64,000 nt of DNA, from assembly GCF_013141765.1 (NCBI RefSeq), contig NZ_WHOD01000097.1, forward strand, positions 107,341-171,340, written 5' to 3'. Positions 25,874 through 34,475 of this stretch are shown in pieces (position 1 is the stretch's first letter; each line of letters starts with the position of its first letter). The notes under the pieces were generated by a model. That model was not told the DNA's origin. It made no database searches and worked only from the letters and a program-made list of their open reading frames with translations. Made by a program: the position numbers and the translations under genes. This DNA comes from Paenibacillus foliorum (GTDB taxonomy: Bacteria > Bacillota > Bacilli > Paenibacillales > NBRC-103111).

Positions 25874-26338
25874 ATGATTTTGGGTTCAATGTCATTATGG
25901 GAAAATCAATGTAAATTCGAGCATCCGGTTATTGTGACAGCGATAGAGGAGCTTAATAAAGCTCTCAAAGAAAATCCCGCTGAAGGACGAATTGAGATCA
26001 ATGGAGACAAGATGTACGCGTCGATTATGGAATTCGACGCCAAGCCGATGGAAGAGCAGCTTGCCGAGAAGCATGAGTTGTATATCGATGTTCATTACCT
26101 GATCGAAGGTGAAGAGACCATCGGATGGTCCTCGCTGCGGGAAGATACTAAAGCCTCTAAACCTTATGACAGTGAACAGGATTACGCGCTGTACGAGCCA
26201 TCTCAAGACGAGACATTGCTTCATCTAAAGCCCGGCATGTTTGCCGTGTTTTTCCCTAACGATATTCACAGACCTGGAATGGGGCAGTCAACAAGAATCA
26301 AGAAAGCTGTAGTTAAAATTCATGTGGGGTTGTTATAA
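25874..26338 (+). CDS. YhcH/YjgK/YiaL family protein (sialic acid anomerase-like)
   Basis: A 154-residue cupin-like protein of the YhcH/YiaL/EbgC family. Family marks are the YASIMEFDAKPMEEQLAEKHE segment, YIDVHYLIEGEETIGW (metal-binding residues) and the end MFAVFFPNDIHRPGM. In E. coli the related NanQ speeds anomer exchange of sialic acid released by its lyase. The last place in this operon supports the same role. Confidence 0.88.
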   Translation: MILGSMSLWENQCKFEHPVIVTAIEELNKALKENPAEGRIEINGDKMYASIMEFDAKPMEEQLAEKHELYIDVHYLIEGEETIGWSSLREDTKASKPYDSEQDYALYEPSQDETLLHLKPGMFAVFFPNDIHRPGMGQSTRIKKAVVKIHVGLL

Positions 26339-26383
26339 CGATAGCTTGGATAAGGCGTTCGGCTGCTTTGAATATGAACGGAG

Positions 26384-26426
26384 AAAAATAGGTAGAGCGC
26401 TTAGGTTTAAGCGCCCTACCTATTTC
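26384..26426. terminator. Bidirectional terminator, end of nan operon
   Basis: ATAGGTAGAGCGCTTA pairs with TAAGCGCCCTACCTAT (one bulge), with AAAAA before and TTTC after. It separates the nan operon from the convergent exporter gene. Confidence 0.85.
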
Positions 26427-26429
26427 ACT

Positions 26430-27611
26430 TTATCCTTGATTGAGTCGGGCTTCCATCTTCCGGCGGGAGCGGGATAGTCCGAGGGAAGCGACAACTGTCC
26501 CTGCGGCGACAGTGACTCCAGCAGCCCCAATCCAGCTGATGGATGTCAGTGAAGCTTGCTCAACGACGATGCCTCCGATTCCAGCGCCAGCAGCCATTGC
26601 AAGCTGCAGAACGGAGCTGTTAAGGCTAAGCATAATACCGGTAGCGCTAGGAGCGAGAGATATTAAATTATATTGCTGTGTAGGACCTGATGACCAGGCC
26701 GAGAAAGCCCATAACATAAGCAGCGGGAAGACGACGACAGAGGAATGGCCCGCTAGCGAAAGCAGAATTAGAGCCACTGCATGAAGCAGCATGCCACCGA
26801 TCAACGTACGAGGAACTCCCCATTTGTCCGTGCTGTAGCCTCCGAACTTGGACCCGATTAAGCTTGCGATACCGAAGGCGAATAATCCCGCGCTTATTTC
26901 CTGTTCACTCATCCCCTTAACAGTAAGAAGAAACGGAGAAATGTAGGTGTAGGCGATAGAATAGCCCGCGATCCAGAAGAATGTGATTGACAAGGCAACG
27001 GCGATTTTGGGCTCCTTCAACAAAGCCAGCTGTTCACGGAAAGGTACGGGTTTTTCGCCGTCCGATTGCGGAATCGTGAAGTAGATAACCAGCATAGCGA
27101 ATAGTCCTAATACGCCGATACCTCCGAAGATTGTCTTCCAATCATAGACAGAGGCGACAACTCTTCCAAGAGGCACACCTACAATCAGGGCGGTACTGAA
27201 GCCCATTACAAGCGTCGCGATAGCGCTCCCCTGTTTCTCGGGCGGGGCCATCTTGGAAGCTACGGTCAATGCCGTAACTACGAATACCCCGGTACTCAGA
27301 GCCAAGATGATTCGTGATCCAATAAGAAATTGAAATCCCGGTAAAGCAACGGCGATAGCATTCCCAATTACGAATACGCCGAGAGAATAAAGCAGCAGCT
27401 TCCTTCGCTCCAGACGGGACGTAACAGCCATAAGGATAGGGGTGCCGAAGGCATAAGCTAGCGAGAAAACCGTTATGAGCTGCCCCGCTGCTGACACGGA
27501 AACTCCAATGTCTGCAGCGACCTTATCCAAGATGCCTGCGATAATAAACTCCGATGTTCCAACAAGGAAGCTGACGATCGCCAGCATGTAAATTTTCAAC
27601 GTATATGACAT
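26430..27611 (-). CDS. MFS exporter, DHA1 family (AraJ/YdhP-like)
   Basis: A 393-residue, twelve-helix transporter. The N-terminal VSFLVGTSEFIIAGILDKVAADI is the hallmark of the AraJ/NepI/YdhP group that exports sugars, purines or drugs. It also has VTSRLERRKLLLY (motif A) and STALIVGVPLGRVV (motif C). The ArsR-type gene lies 74 bases upstream on the same strand. Both genes have the same 20-bp palindrome in front, so ArsR probably represses the exporter directly. Confidence 0.86.
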   Translation of the reverse strand: MSYTLKIYMLAIVSFLVGTSEFIIAGILDKVAADIGVSVSAAGQLITVFSLAYAFGTPILMAVTSRLERRKLLLYSLGVFVIGNAIAVALPGFQFLIGSRIILALSTGVFVVTALTVASKMAPPEKQGSAIATLVMGFSTALIVGVPLGRVVASVYDWKTIFGGIGVLGLFAMLVIYFTIPQSDGEKPVPFREQLALLKEPKIAVALSITFFWIAGYSIAYTYISPFLLTVKGMSEQEISAGLFAFGIASLIGSKFGGYSTDKWGVPRTLIGGMLLHAVALILLSLAGHSSVVVFPLLMLWAFSAWSSGPTQQYNLISLAPSATGIMLSLNSSVLQLAMAAGAGIGGIVVEQASLTSISWIGAAGVTVAAGTVVASLGLSRSRRKMEARLNQG

Positions 27612-27649
27612 GTTTATTCTGCTCCTCTCTTCTACTCCAATATATTTAT

Positions 27650-27669
27650 ATTTCTAAAAATATAGAAAT
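27650..27669 (-). promoter_or_regulatory. Candidate ArsR operator, exporter promoter
   Basis: A perfect palindrome, ATTTCTA-N6-TAGAAAT, between the ArsR gene and the exporter start. The same 7-6-7 architecture recurs at 28000-28019. Confidence 0.75.
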
Positions 27670-27684
27670 AACAACGAAAAAAAT

Positions 27685-27972
27685 TTATGACTCAAGTAAA
27701 TAAGGTGCGTACTTTCGAGCCATTTCACGGTTCACACTGTAGTAAATGTACGTTCCATCCTTACGGAGATCGAGCAGGCCGCAATCTGTTAATTGCTTCA
27801 GGTGATGAGATAGTGTCGAGCCAGCGACGGATTCCAGCTTACCCCCGATTGCAGAGCAGCACAGATTTTGCTCCTCTGTAAGTAATAGGGCGATTTTGAG
27901 CCGGGTTGGTTCCCCAAGTGCTTTATATACTTTGACGGCTTGCCGTACTTCTGCGTTATCTTCAACCATCAT
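27685..27972 (-). CDS. ArsR-family winged-helix repressor
   Basis: A 95-residue regulator with the ArsR winged helix: VYKALGEPTRLKIALLL, the recognition part STLSHHLKQLTDCGLLDLRKDG and the wing TYIYYSVN. At the position of the metal-binding ELCVCD box of ArsR/SmtB it has NLCCSAI, keeping one cysteine and adding a neighbour. It could be a metal or thiol sensor with altered ligands, or a non-metal one. The frame reaches 28071, but GGAG 10 bases before the ATG at 27972 gives the start. Autoregulation is suggested by the upstream palindrome. Confidence 0.85.
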   Translation of the reverse strand: MMVEDNAEVRQAVKVYKALGEPTRLKIALLLTEEQNLCCSAIGGKLESVAGSTLSHHLKQLTDCGLLDLRKDGTYIYYSVNREMARKYAPYLLES

Positions 27973-27999
27973 AACTTCTTCACTCCAACCTGTGACATT

Positions 28000-28019
28000 A
28001 TTTCTATATATATCGAAAT
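28000..28019 (-). promoter_or_regulatory. Candidate ArsR operator, autoregulatory site
   Basis: ATTTCTA-TATATA-TCGAAAT, the second copy of the palindrome, 28 bases before the ArsR start. Confidence 0.72.
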
Positions 28020-28087
28020 TTAAAATATCATAACCTGCCACAAAAGTAAAGAGTAAAATGTAAAGAAACATCTCTGAATGGATCCGG

Positions 28088-29137
28088 TTACTTCAAATTT
28101 CCTCTATCTCGTATGTTTACATCAACTGTAAATTGATGCTCCATCTTTGGAAACCAATCTTCTCTCCAATGGCTTCTTTGTTTCTCCGACATTTGACTGC
28201 TGAACCATAGCCCAAGCCCAAAAATATCTACTTTATTTGTTTGCGTTTTCTTGATCAATTGGTTGAATTGATCACTGATAAGCTTTACAAGCCCTTTCTT
28301 GATATCCTCATCGCTAAGCCCTTCACTTTTTTCCCGAATAACCACATCCATTTTCATGTGACTTGTGAGCTTGGGAACAGGGCTCCATTCGGCATGGTTA
28401 GAAACGCTTGACTTCACAACAATGACGGATGTTTCACTCATCACTTCTAGAATGTATCCACCAAACCTTCCTTCGAACAGATTATAGATTAGCATTTCAT
28501 CCGAGGATATTTTCTCCACCATACGGCCCTTAAGCATCATGGCAGAACCGTGAAAACTGAACAGTGTATCGGTTCCTTTGGAGATAATAGGTATGGAAAC
28601 ATCCTCCATGTCGGAATTAATACTGCGAAATACCTTCCATAAGGGCACAATAGATATACTCGGAGTCCACCCGGCTTGTTTGCTGAAAAAATCGTATTCA
28701 GTTGCTCCAACGTTTGATGTCCTCTGGTCATGCATCAAGGGCTCCAGTTCTCCCATTACTGTTGCCACCAAAATCTTGGGAGGAATATCGCGTGAACGAA
28801 TCGCGTACTCCACGATGTCACTAATTCCTTTTTTGGCGATGTTTTCACTAAACAGAATCAATTTTAAATGCATCAAATCGATATCTACTTCTGCTTTTGT
28901 TCGCATTATGTCAAACGACTTGGCAATGCTTTGAGCCTCTGCTTCAATGACCTTTAGCTTCTTACCCATCGGATCGGGGATGCGAAGAAATATTCTGTAT
29001 TTTTCTTTTTTTCCCTCAGTGACCGCCATAACGACCGGCAAGTATCGTTTATTTATATCTTTATGATTCCAGCAGCCGCTGAGAAGCGCAGTACAGCAAC
29101 AAATGAGTGTCAGCCAAACAAAGCTCTTGAGCTTCAA
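28088..29137 (-). CDS. Spore germination lipoprotein, Ger(x)C family (C subunit)
   Basis: A 349-residue lipoprotein, the C subunit of a GerA-type nutrient receptor in the spore inner membrane. The signal peptide ends in LLSGC, followed by the family mark WNHKDINKRYLPVVMAVTEG. DMMRTKAE-like and RDIPPKILVA segments and the C-terminal QFTVDVNIRDRGNL also fit. The frame extends to 29245, but TTG at 29137 follows AAGGAGGAG and starts the signal peptide. It overlaps the B-subunit stop by four bases (TTGA). Confidence 0.88.
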   Translation of the reverse strand: MKLKSFVWLTLICCCTALLSGCWNHKDINKRYLPVVMAVTEGKKEKYRIFLRIPDPMGKKLKVIEAEAQSIAKSFDIMRTKAEVDIDLMHLKLILFSENIAKKGISDIVEYAIRSRDIPPKILVATVMGELEPLMHDQRTSNVGATEYDFFSKQAGWTPSISIVPLWKVFRSINSDMEDVSIPIISKGTDTLFSFHGSAMMLKGRMVEKISSDEMLIYNLFEGRFGGYILEVMSETSVIVVKSSVSNHAEWSPVPKLTSHMKMDVVIREKSEGLSDEDIKKGLVKLISDQFNQLIKKTQTNKVDIFGLGLWFSSQMSEKQRSHWREDWFPKMEHQFTVDVNIRDRGNLK

Positions 29138-30213
29138 GCTGGGCTCCTCCTTCCGAATTTGCTCAGGATAAATACAGTTGCTGGAATTGCAATCATACAA
29201 TAAAGGTATATGGCAGAAAGGAACCGTTCTAAATTTTGCAGCCAATCCAAGTTAGGAATAAGCAGGCCGCATACTAAAACGGCAATCATCAATAAACCTG
29301 TGATCCAACGGCTGTTTAAGGGCACATAGAGCTTTTGAATTAGTTTGACGAACATCCAGGCTGCAAGCGAGGTATATAGAAACGAGCCCATTAAGGAGGC
29401 AACCACATAAAACAAGGTCAATCGATCGAACATAAGCCAAGCGATATCTACGCTATCCATCACGGCGAGCATCGGATATTGTAATTTGGAAGCGGCCTTT
29501 TGACCGAACGTAAGGATGGGATTATATATAGATAACAAATGAAATGGTAGCAGACAAGCATAGGTCCAAACCATATAACGGCTCTTTTGCAGCGCAGGAA
29601 AATTCCCGACTGGAATCATCCCCAGAAATAAAAAGGGTAAAAACGAAATCATACCGGAATAATAATCCCCATTCGACAGAAAATCCATCTTCATGTTCAC
29701 AAGTGGGAAGACGTAATGATAGTTCCAGTTTTGAATTGAGGAAGCAATCGAGAACAGGATCAGGGGAATAATTACTATACTGAAGAGCATACTTGCCCGA
29801 AGGAAGGTAAGCGGCCCTTTTGATGCGCTATAAAAGACAAGACCCCAAAGAAGCATGACAGACCATAACGGAAATCGGGGAAGAAAGGATATGACAAGCA
29901 TTTCTGAATGGTACCGAGGGATAAGTGTCAGGTGGATAAATAAATAAGCGGCAAACGGAAGCAATAAAAGGCGCGCAAGCCATTTCCCCATCATTTCTTT
30001 GAATATATCAATCAGATCCTCTTTGGAAAAAGTAAATAATCCTTTTAATAGCAGATAGAGAAATAGCCCTTCAATAAGATAAGAGAATAACACAGGTTCC
30101 CAGAACCCTGATGAGGTTGATCTAAGCGCATACTTCGGATAAGTGAATGCTGACAGATTGATATGGAACAGAAAAAAACCAATGAATAAAGCATATTTAC
30201 TCATTCGAACCAC
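29134..30213 (-). CDS. Spore germination permease, GerAB/GerKB family (B subunit)
   Basis: A 359-residue membrane protein with about ten helices, of the APC-like endospore germination permease family, which binds the germinant. The MSKYALFIGFFLFHINLSAFTYP start and the NYHYVFPLVNM and SIYNPILTFG segments fit. The start is GTG 30213 or ATG 30204; the A-subunit gene overlaps both. Middle gene of the A-B-C order. Confidence 0.88.
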   Translation of the reverse strand: MVRMSKYALFIGFFLFHINLSAFTYPKYALRSTSSGFWEPVLFSYLIEGLFLYLLLKGLFTFSKEDLIDIFKEMMGKWLARLLLLPFAAYLFIHLTLIPRYHSEMLVISFLPRFPLWSVMLLWGLVFYSASKGPLTFLRASMLFSIVIIPLILFSIASSIQNWNYHYVFPLVNMKMDFLSNGDYYSGMISFLPFLFLGMIPVGNFPALQKSRYMVWTYACLLPFHLLSIYNPILTFGQKAASKLQYPMLAVMDSVDIAWLMFDRLTLFYVVASLMGSFLYTSLAAWMFVKLIQKLYVPLNSRWITGLLMIAVLVCGLLIPNLDWLQNLERFLSAIYLYCMIAIPATVFILSKFGRRSPA

Positions 30214-31537
30214 TTTTCTTTAAGCTAAAGCTCAAAAAAGGAACCTGGTACGTGGTAATCCCTGCCAAGTAAAGACCAAGCCATACGAGTCCGCTGGCGA
30301 TTCCCATTACTCCGTACATGGAACCAAACAATAAGATGACATATTTCAACATGCGAATAGAAACGGTGTTCTGAAATCCGGCTAGCGTTAGATTGGCAAT
30401 CATAGTTGCGGCTACAATAATGATCAGCAGATTGCTTACTAATTGTGCCTGTACGATGGCCTGTCCAAGAATAATCCCTCCGATCATTGTTATCGTAGGC
30501 CCGATGCTTTTGGGCAGACGTATAGTAGCTTCAATAACCATTTCCATAATTAATAGCATGAGCAGCACTTCAACCAGCGCAGGATATGGGACACCGATAC
30601 GGCTCTTTGCTATTGACAAGGCGAGTTCAATACGAAGCACCTCGGGATTGACGGAAACGAGGGCTACATACAATGCAGGCATTAATAGAGCTATAGTAAA
30701 TCCTAAGATCCGAATAAAACGAAAAAAAAGCATAAACAAGATAGGCTGGTTTGAGTCAGTTTTGACGGCCCAAAAGTCGGTAATAATGACCGGCAACGAA
30801 AGAGCTATCGGAAAATGGTCGATCATGACAACGGCTTTGCCGGACATTAGGTTAAGCATCGTTTCAGCCGTTAATTCTGTAGAAATGAATGAAGGCACAA
30901 CGGAATATTGGGGCAATTCCAATACTTTGATCAATTGTTGAATATTGTAGGCTTCTTTATTCTTACTATTTTCCATTCGAGTTATTATTTGCTGAATTAC
31001 AGTCAGATTTGCCTTGTTTTCCATATAAAAGAGCCCTACAGTGCAGGGGTTGTCAGTCCCGATAAGGAAGGTTTTCATGATCAAATGCTTGTTTTTCAAT
31101 TGTTTGCGAATAAGACCCATGTTTGTTGCAAGATTCTCTGTAAACGCATCGAACGAGGACTGGAGTACATTCTCGCCTTGCGGTTCGGAGATGCTTCTTT
31201 GCAGAGACGGATGCACGGGGTCAATAAGGATATTTACACTGTCTCCATGGAGAAATAGGGCCATCTCTCCATCTAGTAGAGCTTGAACCATATCATCCGC
31301 AGCTAAATTGCATTTCCCTCCAACGGTGAGCAGCATATGGTTTAACAAATCGTCCGTATCTGGAGTGATCTCTAATTGAATTAGTGCTTCCATCGTTTTC
31401 TTAAAATCGACAAGCGACGCAAGATAGCATACACGAACATTCTGACCCAGCCATACAGTCAGATTGGATGTGAAATCGGCATTGCTCCCTAAACATTGAT
31501 AGACCTGCTCGAAGGTTTGCAATGAAGCGCGGTTCAT
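30197..31537 (-). CDS. Spore germination protein, GerAA/GerKA family (A subunit)
   Basis: A 446-residue A subunit. It has the N-terminal soluble domain, then the signature around residue 115 (RSISEPQGENV...AFTENLATNMGLIRKQ), TFLIGTDNPCTVGLFYMEN and five C-terminal membrane helices. The GPRESF step of the usual signature reads QSSFDAF here. Length is slightly below the usual 480-500. AAAGGTGGTGA precedes the ATG. It is the first gene of the receptor operon; a forespore-type promoter lies upstream. Confidence 0.88.
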   Translation of the reverse strand: MNRASLQTFEQVYQCLGSNADFTSNLTVWLGQNVRVCYLASLVDFKKTMEALIQLEITPDTDDLLNHMLLTVGGKCNLAADDMVQALLDGEMALFLHGDSVNILIDPVHPSLQRSISEPQGENVLQSSFDAFTENLATNMGLIRKQLKNKHLIMKTFLIGTDNPCTVGLFYMENKANLTVIQQIITRMENSKNKEAYNIQQLIKVLELPQYSVVPSFISTELTAETMLNLMSGKAVVMIDHFPIALSLPVIITDFWAVKTDSNQPILFMLFFRFIRILGFTIALLMPALYVALVSVNPEVLRIELALSIAKSRIGVPYPALVEVLLMLLIMEMVIEATIRLPKSIGPTITMIGGIILGQAIVQAQLVSNLLIIIVAATMIANLTLAGFQNTVSIRMLKYVILLFGSMYGVMGIASGLVWLGLYLAGITTYQVPFLSFSLKKSGSNE

Positions 31538-31561
31538 AGTCTCACCACCTTTTCTTCCTTG

Positions 31562-31591
31562 TAGGTTGGGACAGAACTTCTTTTTTTATGC
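31562..31591 (-). promoter_or_regulatory. Possible sigma-G promoter of the ger operon
   Basis: On the minus strand GCATA (31591-31587), 18 bases, then CAACCTA (31568-31562), against a sigma-G consensus of GHATR-N18-CATXMTA. Known gerA operons are transcribed by sigma-G in the forespore. It lies about 25 bases before the A-subunit start. Confidence 0.5.
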
Positions 31592-31670
31592 ATATCTTTT
31601 CCTTATTTGGTTATCTTCTTGATCGCCTATAAATCTCCTGGATACATCCCAAGCTAGGAAATGAATAATT

Positions 31671-31679
31671 TGTTATAAT
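31671..31679 (+). promoter_or_regulatory. Extended -10 promoter of thyA
   Basis: TGTTATAAT, an extended TGN-TATAAT, with no clear -35. It lies 68 bases before the thyA start. Confidence 0.55.
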
Positions 31680-31746
31680 GAAATTTATTATTACCACGAT
31701 GCTGTTTTCTTTGAAGCGTCTTGAGTTATCTTGGATGAGGTGGCTA

Positions 31747-32541
31747 ATGAAAGCTTATTTAGAATTACTTAAGGACATTATGGATCAAGGTGTGAAAAAA
31801 GAAGATCGTACTGGAACAGGCACAATCTCCGTATTCGGCAGGCAATTTCGAGTTGACCTTTCGAAGGGTTTCCCTCTACTAACAACGAAAAAACTGCATG
31901 TTCGCTCTATTTTCCACGAGCTGCTCTGGTTTCTGAGCGGTGATACGAATATTCGCTATCTTCAGGAAAATAAAGTAACAATCTGGGATGAATGGGCCGA
32001 CGAATCAGGCAATTTGGGTCCTGTATATGGTTCGCAATGGCGTACTTGGCCGGCCCCCGACGGAAAACAGATCGATCAGATCAGCCAAGTGATTGACCAG
32101 ATTAAGCGTAATCCGGATTCGCGCCGTCACCTTGTGGTCGCTTGGAATCCAGCAGAGGTGGATAATATGGCTTTACCGCCATGCCACTATGCGTTTCAAT
32201 TTTACGTTGCTGATGGCAAGTTATCTTGCTTATTCAATATGCGCTCTGTGGATACATTTCTTGGGTTGCCGTTTAATCTGGCGAGCTACGCGCTGCTGAC
32301 TCATATGATGGCGCAGCAATGTGACTTGGATGTAGGTGACCTGATCTGGACCGGCGGCGACGTTCATTTGTATATGAATCATTTGGAGCAGGCTAAGCTG
32401 CAGCTGACTCGTGAACCCTATGAGCTGCCTAGGCTGGTTATAGGTCGAAAGCCAGATTCAATATTTGACTACAAATTTGAGGATTTTGTTATTGAAGGGT
32501 ATCAGAGCCATGCCAGTATTAAGGCGCCGATATCTGTTTAG
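31747..32541 (+). CDS. thyA: Thymidylate synthase
   Basis: A 264-residue enzyme making dTMP from dUMP with methylene-tetrahydrofolate. Motifs are DRTGTGTISVFG, the HELLWFLSGDTNI folate region, GPVYGSQWRTW, the catalytic cysteine in MALPPCHYAFQFYV, and RSVDTFLGLPFNLASYALLTHM. The frame reaches 31678, but the ATG at 31747 gives exactly the standard 264-residue length. The dihydrofolate reductase gene follows after 61 bases and recycles the dihydrofolate produced. Confidence 0.96.
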   Translation: MKAYLELLKDIMDQGVKKEDRTGTGTISVFGRQFRVDLSKGFPLLTTKKLHVRSIFHELLWFLSGDTNIRYLQENKVTIWDEWADESGNLGPVYGSQWRTWPAPDGKQIDQISQVIDQIKRNPDSRRHLVVAWNPAEVDNMALPPCHYAFQFYVADGKLSCLFNMRSVDTFLGLPFNLASYALLTHMMAQQCDLDVGDLIWTGGDVHLYMNHLEQAKLQLTREPYELPRLVIGRKPDSIFDYKFEDFVIEGYQSHASIKAPISV

Positions 32542-32602
32542 GTAAGATAAAGAGACGGGGAAATTAATGTCTTAGAATGAGTGGGAGAAGGGTGGTTGGC
32601 GC

Positions 32603-33103
32603 ATGATAATTTCAATGATCTATGCCGTCGATGAGCAGGGCGGGATTGGCATCGATAATAAGATGCCTTGGCACTTGCCTGCGGATTCGGCTTTTTTCAG
32701 AAGAACGACTAGTGGGCATACCGTACTGATGGGTCGTAAAACCTACGACTCCATTGGAGGAAGACCTCTGCCAAAGCGGCGTAATGTTATTTTGACGAGG
32801 GACAGCAGCTTTACCGCTGAGGGCTGCGAGGTTGTTCACACTGTTGAAGCGGCGCTGGAGCTGTTCGGAAACGGCGGGGATGATGAAGAGCTGTTCGTAA
32901 TCGGCGGGGCTGAGGTGTACGGCTTGTTCATGCCGCATGCGGACAGGCTGTATATTACGGAAATAGCCCACCGGTTTGAGACAGATGCTTTTATGCCGGG
33001 GATTGATAAGTCGCAATGGAAGGCAGCTTCCAGAGTGAAAGGCATCAAGGATGACAAGAATCCTTACGATTACGAATTTGTTACGTATGAGAGAATACGT
33101 TAA
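32603..33103 (+). CDS. dfrA: Dihydrofolate reductase
   Basis: A 166-residue enzyme reducing dihydrofolate to tetrahydrofolate. Motifs are MIYAVDEQGGIGIDNKMPWHLPAD (catalytic aspartate), VLMGRKTYDSIGGRPLPKRRNVILTR (NADPH site), FVIGGAEVYGLFMPHADRLYIT and a C-terminal strand ending FVTYERI. It is co-transcribed with thyA. Confidence 0.95.
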   Translation: MIISMIYAVDEQGGIGIDNKMPWHLPADSAFFRRTTSGHTVLMGRKTYDSIGGRPLPKRRNVILTRDSSFTAEGCEVVHTVEAALELFGNGGDDEELFVIGGAEVYGLFMPHADRLYITEIAHRFETDAFMPGIDKSQWKAASRVKGIKDDKNPYDYEFVTYERIR

Positions 33104-33178
33104 TTTAGTAAATAGAGGAATGAAACGGCTTCATTTGGCGCATCTTAATGGTTGAAAAACCTGAGAGGAAGTGTCGAA

Positions 33179-33496
33179 ATGACGAATGTAAATCAGCATC
33201 AAATGCCACTGCAGCACATAATCGATGATGCGGAGAAAGCCATACAGATCGCTGAGGATGCGGAAATGGCGGTTCGCCACGCTCAGCTGGAGTCCAACCC
33301 TGAGAAGCTCGCCAGCTCTATTCAGAAGCTGGAGACAGCACAGCGAGCCGTGCAGCAGGCTCAAAGCGAATTGAACTCGCATCTCAACGACTCCAATCGC
33401 CAGGAGCTGCTGCAGGTACAGGAACAATTGACTCAAGCGAGTCAGTCGATCGATGTTGTCAGCGGTAACACGCATCAGCCGAAGCAGGTTCGTTAA
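33179..33496 (+). CDS. Small coiled-coil protein of unknown function
   Basis: A 105-residue, soluble, strongly helical protein rich in alanine, glutamine and glutamate. Heptad-like runs cover residues 12-95 (DDAEKAIQIAEDAEMAVRHAQ; LETAQRAVQQAQSEL). It has no cysteine and no membrane helix. GAGGAAGTG precedes the ATG at 33179; an extension to 33152 has no ribosome site. It follows dfrA by 75 bases and a terminator comes after it, so it may be the last gene of the folate unit. The family is not recognised. Confidence 0.72.
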   Translation: MTNVNQHQMPLQHIIDDAEKAIQIAEDAEMAVRHAQLESNPEKLASSIQKLETAQRAVQQAQSELNSHLNDSNRQELLQVQEQLTQASQSIDVVSGNTHQPKQVR

Positions 33497-33866
33497 GCTG
33501 ATCAAGATGCGGATAGCGCATAATTTATGGTTGTGCCATGCCTCATCGGCTTGCCTGGCTTTATTCTGAAGCTAAAAACTAAGAGCTTCGCAATTTTCCA
33601 AAAACCCGGATTGCCGTTTTTCTCGGCAGCTTCGGGTTTTTTTGTTCTAATATCATAATTTATTTGTTTTTTAGCGGAGCTGAATCATTCGATTATTGGT
33701 AGAAAGCTGCTTTTAATTACGTCGCTGAGCTAATCAAGTGGCTGCTTATTCAGCTTCTTAAAATATTTATATATTCACCTTTTGAAAGAGGCAGGAATCG
33801 ACATATGAATCGATAATATTATATAAAAATACAAAATATCCTTTTATCGACAAGGAGGGTCTGACC
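33497..33866. other. Intergenic region upstream of the SET-domain gene
   Basis: 370 bases. The first part holds a strong terminator (33600-33643). The rest is AT-rich, with no clear promoter match and no gene. Confidence 0.6.
33600..33643 (+). terminator. Terminator of the thyA-dfrA unit
   Basis: AAAAACCCG...TTGCCG pairs with CGGCAG...CGGGTTTTTTT, with a long T-run. Confidence 0.9.
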
Positions 33867-34475
33867 ATGATGCATCCACATACGGAATTGCGTTATATTG
33901 ATGAGTTGATAGGTTTTGGAGTATTTGCTACCCAGTTTATCCCTAAAGGTACTTTAACATGGGCATTGGATGATTTGGATCAGATTCTGGATCCGGAGGT
34001 AGTAGATGCCTTGGATGACGATCGAAAAAAGCTGGTTTTAAAATACTCCTACCGCAATCAGAATGGGAAGTTCATCCTCTGCTGGGATAACGGCCGCTAT
34101 GTCAATCACAGCTTCCACGCCAACTGTATCGGAACCGCTTATGAAGTTGAAATTGCCATCCGTGATATATATCCCGGGGAACAATTAACGGATGACTATG
34201 GCTCGCTTAACGTGGATGAACCGTTTGATTGTTTACCTGAAGAGGGGACCGACAGATCCAGAGTCATGCCTGGCGATCTACTTCAATTCGCAGATTTATG
34301 GGATGCTCAGGCACTTGAAGCTTTCCGTCATTATAATGAGGTCGAGCAACCGTTAGCTCCTCTGATTCGACCTGAGTTTAGGGATAAAGTGGAAATCGCG
34401 TCAAGACAGAACATACTACTCGACTCCATTCGCGAGATTTATTTTGATCGTGCTTCCATTATGGAAGTTAAATGA
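33867..34475 (+). CDS. SET-domain protein (putative protein lysine methyltransferase)
   Basis: A 202-residue protein in which residues 8-112 form a SET domain: the start GFGVFATQFIPKGTL with the GxG turn, GRYVNHSFHANC with the NHS cofactor motif (residues 80-82), and the end IYPGEQLTDDYG with the catalytic-type tyrosine. SET enzymes methylate lysines using S-adenosylmethionine; bacterial targets are mostly unknown. The C-terminal 85 residues contain a short cysteine-poor region instead of the usual zinc post-SET. AAGGAGGG precedes the start. Its last 37 bases overlap the last bases of the convergent ABC exporter gene. Confidence 0.85.
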   Translation: MMHPHTELRYIDELIGFGVFATQFIPKGTLTWALDDLDQILDPEVVDALDDDRKKLVLKYSYRNQNGKFILCWDNGRYVNHSFHANCIGTAYEVEIAIRDIYPGEQLTDDYGSLNVDEPFDCLPEEGTDRSRVMPGDLLQFADLWDAQALEAFRHYNEVEQPLAPLIRPEFRDKVEIASRQNILLDSIREIYFDRASIMEVK

